Source: Saxidomus purpurata
Taxonomy: Eukaryota > Mollusca > Bivalvia > Venerida > Veneridae
Reading direction: 5' to 3'
Assembly: GCA_022818135.1 (NCBI GenBank)
Contig: JAFMSR010000008.1
Location: 11,627,399-11,691,398 of the forward strand
Length of the DNA: 64,000 bases
Positions 47,816-59,700 of the stretch are shown piece by piece. The position numbers and the translations under genes are program-made. Within the stretch, counting starts at the first letter, position 1. Each line of letters starts with the position of its first letter. The notes under the pieces are model-generated. The model was not told where the DNA came from. It worked only from the letters and a program-made list of their open reading frames with translations, and searched no databases.

Positions 47816-50416
47816 TATACTCGTGTGATTAAGATACGTTTATGTTTAACATATTTATATGTAGGACTATGTGATTCCTTCAGTTGGAATCCATAACCAT
47901 GCCAATAACATGCGCAATGATGTAACAGGGTAATGATCAGAACAAGACCTAGACCTGTATTTTTCCTTAAAGTTAATTACTTTCTATGAACTTAATTAAG
48001 ATAACTGCTGAATTTTTATATAAATTGTGGCAGTCTTAGTACAAACACCATTTTGTTGGATTTCTTTCAATGGCATTTAAAGTATCCCTATCTGAATGTA
48101 CAATGCAACAAAACTGGGAATCACGGGCGTTTAGAATAGCCGCTGTAACAATTATTGCTAAAATGTACATGAGGAACCTAACTGAGTAAAAACTGGCTGA
48201 TGATGAGTACCTCACTTTTGTCGCTGTTACATTTAGCGATATGTCACATTTGTTAGGAACGTCGCCGTCGCAACAACTGCCTTGTGCATAAATCCTTAAT
48301 GAGCCAGTTAAGTACTCACAAAAGACCTTTTCCACCAAAGGATTTCATTCAAAATGTATTTTCATAAGTTGTATTTGCTTAGTGTTGTTATACATGGTTT
48401 GTTTTTCAAAAATATAAGCATTATCCTGAATGGAAACAAACAAAACTGGGATAATTTATTCGATGGTAATGGAAAGACATCAAAATAGGGTTACATAAAA
48501 CTCGCTAGAAATGAATACATTAGGTCAAACAAAAAGGTGCTATTCAAAGCGCTTTGGGTTTTTAAATTACCCTATTCCCCCAATACCTTACTTTCTTATG
48601 AAAATGTCATCAGTCTGTCAATTCATGTGTAAAAGCAAGTGCTATTGACTACAAACATGGCTATCCAATTCCGCAGAAACTTTGATTACCTGTCAGGGAT
48701 GGGAATTTTCTTGTCTACATTACTCTCTAAGTAGTGCTTTATTTATTACCAATGGCTGGCAGACGTCCTAACGCCAAAATGTATGAGCACGTCAGAGATA
48801 ATCACCAGACGACATAACAGCGGAAGTGATCTTCAAAAATGAAGGTGTGAAAAAGTCTTAGACTGGTGTAAAAACTAATCTACTCTTGAAGATGGCCAGC
48901 CGGGGCATGTGTCTAAATTCATTTTCACGTAATTGGAAGGAGCAGCGTCTACGACTGAAACCGTCAAATCCGACGAAAAAGATTTTTGTCAGATGTTAAG
49001 GTGTCAATCCTGGGAATGAGGGATTGAAGGTTATTGATCTCCAGCCATACCTTACCGGTACAAGTTAATGTAGTGAAGCTGCAAAGTATTGCATTGCTTC
49101 TTTATAACAAGTATCTAGCTTGTCCGTCACAGTGAATCAACTTGTCATTATTTGACTTCAATTCCCAACTCAAATGTCATGTACTGATTATACGCTGTTG
49201 CAAGACCTAATTTAATAGTGACGATACTTACGAATCTGTTTTCTTCCACGGTACATGTTAATACATTATCTTTATAACTTTTTGGTTATATATTGTGTCT
49301 TTACATAATCTGTGTGTGTGTGTAAGGTATTGCTCGAAATGAGTTCTTCAAATGATGTAAATTTACATTCTTTTGTCACAAACAAGAATTAGCTTGTGTA
49401 TAATTCCTTCACATCTGACCATGTATAACAACTTCATAATGTTCTACTCCCATTTTGATATATAATTTACGGAGAATATGTTTATACATTTCTAAAACAC
49501 CCACTCTATAGTTTCATTTTACACTTTTTTCCGTAATGGTAAACGTGTGATGTTATTTTACTACCAGATCTGTATATGTGTATCTAAACATCTATATCTA
49601 TATTATATACAGGATGTTTTATGTATGTTTTATGTATGCTACTGACTATGGAAACTATTCCAATAAATAAATATATACAACGTTCCTTAGTTTGTCCCAA
49701 CTTCGTCTCGGGCTTTTATGAGTGCTGTTATCTGTAAATGTAGGTGCATGCTGCATGACAAATTAAAGAAACTTGTTTACTTTGCCATTTTTTCCTTTAA
49801 AAATGCGGCTTTTCTTATAATGTTGAAAAACTTTAGATACTCTTTCAAATGTCTCATTGATGTTAGATTGCAGTGCAATGATATCTTATTGTTATTGATG
49901 TTAGATTGCAGTGCAATGATATCTTATTGTTTATGAAAGGTCAGAAGTGGTTGTTAGTGATTTTCAAGATTATTTTACTAGATTATAATTCTCATTATTT
50001 CCACTTTGCAGTGATTTTAACGAATTAAGAGATAAAAAAAATATTTACAAAATTGCATAATTAGGACAAAAACTCACATTGGTTTATGGTTCATTAGCAA
50101 TAATATAAGTATTCGAAGATTTCACCACAATATCCTCCAAACAATAACAAAATATGTTTAGTACGTTATTTGGAGTTAGTTGTGATGTTCAAACAAATGC
50201 AAGACAAGACTCGACCGAAAGCCAAATTCAAGTCTTAATAATAGAGTCAGTATCGACCGCTTTGTTTTACAATAGGAAATTTGACAAAATGAGCAATGAA
50301 CAGCATCAAGTAGTTAAATAGCTTTGCGGTTCACAATTATATAAGAAACAATTTGTACATGGTAAGTTACTATGAAGATCTGTTATGAATACAGTGAAGA
50401 TATGATATCATTATCA

Positions 50417-50418
<2 letters not shown>
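47816..50418. other. Unassigned intergenic sequence
   Basis: About 2.6 kb without a supported gene. The only structure noted is a 38-bp tandem duplication at 49857-49932. Confidence 0.5.
49857..49932 (+). repeat. 38-bp tandem duplication, two near-identical copies
   Basis: TTGATGTTAGATTGCAGTGC plus AATGATATCTTATTGTTA is repeated in tandem with no or one mismatch. Confidence 0.9.

Positions 50419-50474
<56 letters not shown>
50419..50474 (+). repeat. (TTA)n microsatellite
   Basis: About 18 uninterrupted TAT/TTA units. Confidence 0.97.
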
Positions 50475-50475
<1 letters not shown>

Positions 50476-50929
50476 CAAATACATATGTAATTTTGAGTTC
50501 CTCAGTATATCGTGAATAAGGGAACATACTAATACTATTCGTATTAGAGAAACAAACTTCAGCTTTAATATGTGCAGAATCATTCAAGTTTTAGCTCGCT
50601 CGCCTAGAATGTATACCACTTTTTGGATTAAAAAATTGCTCAGTAAGGCATCTTTTAATTGGATAATACCGAATGAGAAGGTCAATGAAATACTCCTGGG
50701 TTTTCAGTCTTTATTGAATAGTCTAATAATATTAGTACGTAAATAGTTTATATCTATCAACATAATATGTTCTTATGTAAGTAATGTGCAGATTAATTTC
50801 TCGGCCATTATATAACAGTCAATATTTCTAGTATCATATTTGTTTAGAAAAACATGGATTAGTTTGTTTTCCTGTTGCATATGTAATGGTAGGCCTACGG
50901 ACTTAATCACAATTGGCGAGGAAATGAGT

Positions 50930-50995
50930 GAGCGGCCGGTTGTCTCAGTCAGGAGAGCATTCGCTTTTACAGCCCTGTCCCCTGGCATTTAGCGC
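50930..50995 (+). mobile_element. Possible SINE head fragment (tRNA-like)
   Basis: GGTTGTCTCAGTCAGGAGAG followed by CATTCGCTTTTACAG resembles a tRNA D-arm to anticodon region. No B box is present, so it is at best a 5' fragment. Confidence 0.35.
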
Positions 50996-53462
50996 CTCCT
51001 TAAAAATAAAACTGTACTGGAATATTTACTATGAAATCTAGCTACTCATCTCTTTCATATACTCAAAATCGCGCCGACCATGTTTTTAAAGATAGTTCTT
51101 GTTTCTATTTTAGCACACGGAGAAGAATTTGTACTGAAACCAGTACTCTTGATTAGATAATGTTGCATATTTAATGAAATTTTCTTTACCTCAAAAAATT
51201 ATCTACAGTTTCAAATTAATCCTATTTAACATAGGTCAGTCTAAGGGTATATTTTCGATACAAATATTTTCTTAAAACAATACTTATTATATTTACTTAA
51301 CAAAATGTCAGTTTAAAGCTGTGTTTTTCTAAGTTATCAGTAGACAATGACAATTGCCCTCTATGTCTGATGGGGGTGCTTAATTTATGACGGTAAATCC
51401 CTAAATATTAAAAGAAGATCGACAACTTCATAAAAGTAATTCTTCGGATTTAAGCCAGATTTGTGGCGAAGAAAAAAAATCTACAAAACATGTTAAGCTC
51501 AAGTAAAAATATCGCATGCTGTTTAAACAGGTTTTCAACCATAATTGTTCAGTCAATGGCACGTAGCCAGGATAGATAAACACTTCTGCCATCTTTGAAC
51601 ATTATTTGAAGGATTTGTTTAATTTTCTTGTAAATATTGTGTTAGATTAGATTGGTGAATTCGGGGCTTCTCTTGATTTACGATTTTTATAACAATACTA
51701 GAAACAAGTACGAGCTAATTAGATTGTATATACTTCTGGCCGACCCGGGGGAACTTGCCTAGACCCCAGAACGCCTCCCAAACATACTGGTACCTAATGA
51801 AATTTTTAAAAAATAAGGTAGTTTCGTTTTACCCGACTACAACACCCAGCCAGTTTTGTTTAAATATGTTTATTTAGCCAAATTGTGAAAAATTCCATTA
51901 GCCAATTATATGTGTGCGAGCTTGCAGACGAAACATGCGTTGCCAGCGTAATTTAGTGCTTGAATAACTTTGTCTCTGGTGTTATAGAAATAATTACTTG
52001 GGGACTAAAAGACATGTAGCTGCACGGCACGTGCTCTCAACAAACTAATATAAAAACAATTACTTCTCTGCGTCATTTATGACAAGCATATATATTTAGA
52101 TAAAGTTCAATGTCACTAAAGACACATAATATTACTGTAACAAAAATTATCGCGTCTTTATTCGGCTTTGGTAAAACCAGAGACGTGTTAAAACGAATCG
52201 TATGTCTCGTGCAAAGCACTTGTGATGTTATTTTGAGTTTATTTTCTTTTCGTGTTTGGTGGTAGCGATATGAAAGGAATACCACGAAAAGCAGAACTTC
52301 TGTATTAAATACATTTAAACAAAGTCTGTTGTTATAAATGGATTAAGGCACATCTTGACACATGACCATCTTTAGATAAGGAATTCTAAATCGCATTATT
52401 TTCATCTAAATTATCTGTATTTTCGTGCGTCGTTGACACTTATAAACAATAGGAAAAATAGCATATTGTGTTATTTATCATATTTCAATGACGTTTATTA
52501 GAGTTCACCTGCGAATGAAGTTTTATTACATCAGTCTGTTAAGATAGAAAATGTTCTCAAATCGTATAGAGAGATATACAATCTTTACTTAAAGAGACAA
52601 TGAACTCTGATAACCAAATCTTTCATGCGAAATAAAGCCACACGAAAAACCTTATAACAATTGATTAAAATGTTATTTTTATCTAAATCGTCAAATAATT
52701 TATCTCTGTCGTCCACTTTTGTGTCGTCTGTAACGGTACAAGGCACGCGCCAGATGTCAAGCTCTCGCGGGAATTGAAGTGTTGTCACGTGACCTAACAA
52801 TAATTGTTTCCTTTAATGTCTGAAGAGTTCAGCTTCTGGTACTTATACGACCACTTGTTCCAAATCCAGTGATGTACGCCGCTATTTACTGTCGTTTATC
52901 TTCATATGCATAATTACTAATCACGATTTCTGCCTCCATTTTATGGGCTGTTTTCAATTTCAAATTTTGACTTCACTATAACTAACAGTAAAATTATTGC
53001 AAAAGCCAACATAAATTAAACAGTTGTATTTTTGCGGCCAATAATAGGTTCTGGGTATCAACAAAAACCTGTTATTTAAGGTATTGTTGTATTATCAAAG
53101 AGAAGAAGAGGCGTCTATACATTTTTGAACGGGATTGTTTACTAAGATTAGCATTATAACGAATTACCCATCGCCAATAGATAATGATCAAAATAGATAC
53201 ACTAATAACAATATTAACAGTAAACCTAAATATTAAATCCTATCAATGATATTTTGTTTATTTTGTCGCAGATAACATATTTTATCATTATGATGTTGCT
53301 ATGCTTTAATGTCTCATCATATTCTCAACAAACATAGACCTATCAGGAAAAAAGCGAAGTTATTAATTTAAAGCTCCTATCGTTACAAATACAAACAAGT
53401 CCCCTACTTTCCTGTGCGAGTCATCACATTTCATTTAAATCATTGTTTCTCCGTGAAGTGAG
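50996..53462. other. Unassigned intergenic sequence
   Basis: About 2.5 kb, AT-rich. No gene, RNA or mobile element recognised. Confidence 0.5.
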
Positions 53463-53830
53463 CTCAACAAACGACATTCGGCATTCAAATTTTGAATGGT
53501 GTGACATCTGACATTTAAAATCTACAAAAATGCTTAAGTTTGAATGTCGTGCTAGCGCAATATACGACATTCGACATTCAGAATTTGAATGTTGTGCAAG
53601 CGCGACATACGACATTCAACATCCAGAATTTGAATGTCGTACCAGCGCGACATACGTGACATTCGACAGTCGACGTATGTCGCACTGGCACGACATTCAA
53701 ACTTTAGCATTTTTGTAGATTTTGAATGCTGAATGACGTGCTGGCACGTCATTCAAATTTTGAATGTCTTATGTCGAGCTGGCATGACATTCAAATTTTG
53801 AATGTCGAACGTCGTATGTCGTTTGTTGAG
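53463..53830. repeat. 368-bp foldback element with 45-bp internal units
   Basis: The termini are exact inverted CTCAACAAACGACAT (53463-53477 and 53816-53830). The inner arms also pair, for example 'aaaatctacaaaaatgct(t/a)aag' on the left with its complement on the right. The left arm repeats a 45-bp unit containing GAATGTCGTGCYAGCGCRA, ACGACATTC and GAATTT. The right arm carries the complement with units such as GCTGGCACGACATTCAAA. The centre is ATTCGACAGTCGACGTATGT. Confidence 0.9.
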
Positions 53831-56253
53831 GTAACTCCATGCGTTGTTTCTCTAAGATTAAGTCTTTTGAAACCCTTTACTGCGATATTTCCATGAAGGA
53901 ATCCAGAGTTGACAGTTTCCATTTAAAGAGCCTTTTGTATCGACAACCACATTCATGCAAAATTTCGAGATATAGAATCTCGACCTGTTGCTCTCGCCAA
54001 AAGCTATAGAAGGCTTTGTCAGTGGTACCATATACACATTACCTAACATAGTATTGTTTGTCCTTTTTTCATAAATTAAGAAAAGATTCGGCATTTAGCT
54101 TGTATGGATTATACTTGTGTATGATTTGTTACTGTCAGAAATCGCTCTAAATGTGTACACAGGTCAAATGTTGCTATTGCCATATTCACACATGTTTTTC
54201 GGACGACATGTGGGCTGTTAATGATCGAAGAGTAATTCTGGCGGCAGGTTCATACCGACAGCAGTATGAGAACAGTATGATAACGGTCACGGCGGCGATA
54301 TTGAAAGCAGCGAACCATAATCACAACAATAGAAGTTGCATTTCATGAAAAATCAAGCATGTCTGCATGAAAAAAGTGACAGAAATGTTTTGCTTCCCGC
54401 ATTAGGATAGTATTCACTTTAGTAATTTCTTCTTAAGCTTCCGTGTATATCAAATTTGCACGAGTTACTGACGTGACCAGAAACTTGAATATTTTTGCAC
54501 TTGTAGATATGAAATTTGTTGTGTTGTATAAACCAGACCCAGGATGAATGCCATAGCGGAATGGTAATATGTACACTATTATAATGAAGGTTCCTCTAAG
54601 GTCGTGTTTAATGCAGAGTTATTGTCCCGAGAGAGGGTGCTCTTGTTTCTGGCCATGTTCAATCGGTCTAATTAAATCAGACATTTTTTACAAAATTTTG
54701 TTTCGTCTGTGCTTAGAAAAGGAAATTTATTCTAAGGCGTTCCAAAACAAATTATTCCTGGAGACACATAGTTTTTTTTACTTTATACGGCATTTTTAAC
54801 GACACAGTGTCGCCTGATGAATGTATTTGGACCTGGTATGTGGCTGCCTTATCGAAGACGACGTGCGTTATGTATAGAAATGCCGTTTTTGTCCTGTTAC
54901 ACAGTGCCGTATATAGGTCCGTGTCTTAAATCGTAAAGTCTTGTAAAATCAAAGCGTGATAAGACTTGAGCAATTTTACGAACGGCACGATGTCGTCAGT
55001 TAGGTCAAATGTACTTTTTCTCCTGTGAATCAAGTCAATTTTCGGAGCGCTGATGTTATTTTCCTGTTGTATTATATTATTAAAATCGACCTTATTACAT
55101 GTTGTCACGGTGACATGTGATGAGGAGACTCTGACGAATGTATTCATTTGACGAATAGTACGACTTTTTAAAAGTAGTTTTGAGCAACGTTGAATCATTT
55201 GGGTCTTCGGGGGGGGGGGGGGTCTTTGGTTAGAGACCGAGATACACCTAAACGCCGACCACCAGATTTCGTCTGTCTGTCACAGTACTCTGGATACATG
55301 CCCAGCGGGTAATGCAATTCAATAATAAATGGCATAAGTTATACTCTGTTTACGACATTTTTTATCGCAATCAGAATTGTTTTCCTACTTCATGACTGCT
55401 CACGGTTGCACTGCGGTTTGAAGATCCACCTTCATTGTGCAGGATATAGCTGTTAGTGCACGTTTAAATCAATGCAATCAGATTAAATAACGCGGCGACA
55501 CTGAATACAAAAATGTCGGAAAACACAAAAAAAGAGACAAGCCATTATTCACGCTTGTACCTGGTTCGTATCAATACGGCAGATTTACCCCCAAGAGAAT
55601 ACTGGAGCCAATGGCGATTTTGTAATCAAACTTAACCCTGGTGCATTATGGGTACATCTGGAGCGTGTTCGAGTGTTAAAAGTGATTGACTCTAGTGATT
55701 TAATTAACCTAATTGATCTGATTAGTCAAAATGAGGTGATCTCCACTGAAATTAAGGCGAATGATTAAATCAACTTTGTTGACAATTCTTTCAAATAATT
55801 TTCAACATATTATCAGGTTTTAGACGGCTTGAGATTAATTAAACAGAAATTGAGAATATTGCCGTCCTTAAATCTTTTATGAACAGATGGTTTTTGGTTT
55901 TTAACTAATTTGAATTTGAATTGTTTTAAAACATATTACTACATGTTAACAAGACGAGCCTTGCAAACTAGTTTTAAATACGTCCCTAATGAAAATTGAT
56001 TACACTCAAAATAAGGCGTAAGTTCTTGTATTTTAAAAATCACTGTCTTCAATTGATTGAAAATTTGAAGAAAAGTTCATTTTCTATTTTCCCGAAAATG
56101 TAAATTTGTTTCCGCTTGCCTCTAGTCATTTAAGTGATAATACAGAAAGAAAGTTTTGCAAAATACCAATTTGAAATATTCAAGGAGGTTAATTTATACG
56201 TTTATGCTGTATCAAATTTTCTTTCAACAACGAATTTGATCTCTTCCTCTTAC
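53831..56253. other. Unassigned sequence upstream of the Gfi-1 gene
   Basis: No exon supported. A G12 run lies at 55210-55221. The stretch 55500-55770 is denser in homeodomain-type TAATTA/TGATTTAATTAA words and could hold regulatory DNA, but that is only suggestive. Confidence 0.4.
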
Positions 56254-56611
56254 AGATATTGATAAATTTAAGCAAGGCGGAGCTAAGACTAATCAAAAGC
56301 GCCGAAAACAACCAATAGTGAACTTCTATGGTAAAGATTGATAATCTCGGTAGATTTCCTTCTTTTGCGCATGCGCTGCCGTGCCATCGCGTTTGTAAGC
56401 GTGATTTTTATTTAAATTCAAGAATAATTCCTCTATAGCTCTCTTACCTACATCACTATTTGCTTTCCTTAAAATTAATCTGCTGAAGTGAACGGAGGAC
56501 CGTTCATGAAATAAGTGTGGCATTACTTAAGAAAAGGATATGAAGTAGAAAGAAATAATTAAAACCATTTAATAAAGTGAAAACTGTATTGAATTTATCA
56601 TTTCTCATACT
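56254..56611 (+). promoter_or_regulatory. Candidate promoter / 5' untranslated region of the Gfi-1 gene
   Basis: A perfect GCGCATGCGC palindrome, an NRF1-type core-promoter word, lies at 56367-56376, about 236 bp upstream of the first ATG. There is also a strong acceptor-like signal (ctcttcctcttacAG) ending at 56255. The stretch could therefore be a promoter, or instead the untranslated 5' part of a spliced exon whose promoter is further upstream. No TATA box is convincing. The call rests only on position and these two motifs. Confidence 0.3.
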
Positions 56612-56701
56612 ATGCCAAAATCTTTTTGGTGAGATATAATCAAATTGAAATGGAAGTGGATCATAACAGTGCATTTTCTGTAGTGGCACCTAAGAGTAAA
56701 G
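56612..56701 (+). CDS. Gfi1: Gfi-1 gene exon 1: SNAG motif with an internal one-base frame break
   Basis: ATG at 56612 has A at -3. It reads M-P-K-S-F-W and then TGA at 56630. Read one frame over from about 56620, the same bases give F-L-V-R-Y-N-Q-I-E and continue through an ATG at 56650 to a donor GT at 56702. Together these spell a SNAG motif (family pattern MPRSFLVK) with one nucleotide missing in the CCAAAATCTTTTTGG stretch. With one base restored the exon is 91 nt. It then ends in phase 1, which matches the exon 2 acceptor at 58336 and completes a Glu codon. If the break is real, translation could begin only at the internal ATG 56650 (gaaATGg context), giving a protein without SNAG, as in fly Senseless. 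I consider an assembly homopolymer error more likely. Confidence 0.82.
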
Positions 56702-59700
56702 GTAAAAAACTATTTCTGATGTTTTTGCAGTAGCGTAGAGCCGGTTTGAATATCTTTAAATTATTTTTTTAAGTCTGAACCAACTTATATAATTGCTTGT
56801 TAGAACTTGTAGCAAAATATAAGCTTTGTTCTTGTTCTGCATAACATAGGGTGTGTTTTTATTACTATAAAGAAATATAGCAAAATATTGCATATACACA
56901 TTTCACTATTTTGTAGGCAACATTTATTTAACAGATTACTTTTTTCTATGTTTCTGAATCTTTCACCGCCACACATTTTATCTATTTTCGTCATCATGTT
57001 AAGTTGTTTATAACTTTGTCATTCACTTCCTATTTTATGTTTCATCCGGAGAAGACTATATCAAAAGTCGAAACGCGTTGTGAAACTGGAGTTTGTCTTC
57101 TTTTATTAAGAATAGACAAATTTATAGCAAAATAAAAAAAAATGAAAATGATATTTTTATATGAAATTAAAAAATAAATAGAGGATATTTGTTTGTTTTG
57201 GGTGGATATGGAATATATCTCACCGAGAAGTGATACAATTGTAATATTTTCACGAGCGCGAAGCGCTAGTTAAAATGTGAAAATTGAGTCACTTTGAGTT
57301 GAGATATATTCCATATCCACTTAAAACAAACAAATTTTCTTTTTATTTTATGCTAAATATAAATACAACAGCAAAATTATACTTAAAAAGGTAGTTCCGG
57401 CAGACCTATATCACCCACACTGTGACTGATATGAAATCTATATCATCACTCTATATTTCACTGATATAACAAAGTATTTCATTAGTTAGCATAAAATAAA
57501 ATCAGTTCTCTCTTAAGTATACAATGTGCGTATATGCCATGTATACAATGTGCGTAAATGCCATGTATACAATGTGCGTAAATGCCATGTATACAATGTG
57601 CGTAAATGCCATGTATACAATGTGCGTAAATGACATGTATACAAGTCTCATGAGAGGACCTAATGTTAAATCTGTATGCACAATACAACTATTTGTATTT
57701 TGATAGAGAATATTGAAAATAGTGAGGATAGTAGTTATTGCACTGAACGTTTTTCTCAATCTGTTAATCAACACCTAGATATATATTTTCAGCATGCATA
57801 TTTCATCTGTTGTACATCATATTTTTATATTCCTCTCTGACACAAAAGAAAAAAGAATAAAAAATGTTATCATGTTTTTTAAATGTTTATTGAAGCGTCT
57901 TCTACAGAAAAACTAAGAACACTTGCCCCGTGCTTATAAAAGTTTCTTGAGCACAATCTCATGCTAAGCACAAAATTATGCTCAAGTAATGTGAAGCAAA
58001 GTCAATGTATGTTTATTTACAAAATCCGGTTTAATATAAAGATACATAAGTTAAAGAACATAGCTTCTGATTATTGTAATGGAACCCGACTTTGTAAAAA
58101 GATACAACTTGACTGTACTTCAAATTACTTGAGCCTGATTTCGTGCTGAGCATGAGATTGTGCTCAAGAAAATTTTATAAGCACGGGGCCTGGTGACAAG
58201 TATCATGCTGAGAGTACGTCTTTTTACCTGCCAACACAAAAATTATAATTGTTGTTACTGCAAAAATTCAAATATTAAGATAAACGGATTTATTTTGGGT
58301 GATCTTAGAAGATGATCTGTTCATATTTCTATCAGAGTTAGAGACGGCGATAAACCTGACGATTCCACATCGCGTCACGCCGGCAACGTCACCAATCTTA
58401 CAGTCTCCCATAACGCCACGAAATGCTTTTGATGTGCATTTAAGTCCCGGAAGTACCCGATCATCATCGTCGTCAGAACCGGAAAAAGAAGTTCCAAATA
58501 ACAGAGATGCGGCAAAAATGAAACCATTCCGACCGTGGCTTAGTGTCAGAGACGATGAAGATATGGATGAAGATAGCAAACGGGAGGTGGATAGCGGCAA
58601 TAAAGGTACAGGTTTTCATGTCATTTTGAAAACATAAAACAACACCCCTTGATAAGCAAAAAAATATTTTTTCCGTTGCAGATACTCAGTTGCGGTTTAC
58701 CTACAAAACATTTTTTCCTGGATCTGTAAACAGTAAATATTTTTTGAAAGACTTTTTACGACTTTATATAATTGCATCAGTAGGTTGGTCATTGGAACTA
58801 TTTAATTACAACAGTAAACATATACATAGATCCTTTATGGAACAGTAAACTGAGAAAAATATGGCTATTTTTTACCTTTCACTGCATGACATGATATGAC
58901 CGGCATCTTTAGAAATAACATTCAGACAATATATTTAGAGACCATCCATGATACAAAAAGATATTAAATGTTTCCTAAATTGGGCTAATTTCAATCAAAC
59001 ATAAATAGAATTTCACTCGGATAACTTTCCTTCATTTTTTAAAAATATTGAAAAATGTATTGAACTTAGATGAAAATCTTTAAATTCTTCTCGTCAGAAT
59101 TCGCTGCCTGATTTCAAAATAGTTTCGCACTGAACTACTGAGTTCGTAAGTTCGATCAAGAAATAATGATTCGTCAAAACGTTGCTGACTCAAGGTTTAT
59201 TAGATTATATAAGACCTCTGGCTGACCGGTCCGCATTGCGAATCTTTCCCTATCTTTTTAATCCTTGAATCCATTAGTAAAATTTTGAAATAATTTCATG
59301 ATAATATCTTTATTTCCTTCAATACTGAAGAGCATAGATATACATATATATAACAACAGAATAAACAGAATCAAACAAACATAAACATGACAAAAATTAT
59401 AAATATTATTGTCATGTTCATCATGGGTAGTGGGGGCGGCTATGTAACACCGGATACAGTTCCTTTCGCATACAGCTCCCCGGGGAGCTGTATTCGACGC
59501 ACATTAACGAATACAGCTTCCTTGGTATAGCGGAGCTGTATTCGAACCAAAGCATATGCAAATTCGAATGCTCCCTATGTTTGCCTCATTAATATATAAA
59601 GAGGCATGATCTTTATGTTAAAACTGTCCACAAATAGAAATTAAGAACTTAAATTGCCTAAATATATCTAACTCCTGTTCAAAATACTGCATGTTACATC

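Noticed and set aside
48036..48338. Minus-strand 100-codon frame with several Cys and a hydrophobic stretch
   Set aside because: No family resemblance, no signal peptide at the start, no supporting splice context.
50383..50583. Minus-strand open frame with a poly-Asn run
   Set aside because: Translation of the (TTA)n microsatellite.
57482..57774. Minus-strand open frames with repeated [12 protein letters not shown] segments
   Set aside because: Created by the 24-bp tandem repeat, whose length is a multiple of three.
58268..58600. Minus-strand Ser-rich 110-codon frame
   Set aside because: Shadow opposite Gfi-1 exon 2.
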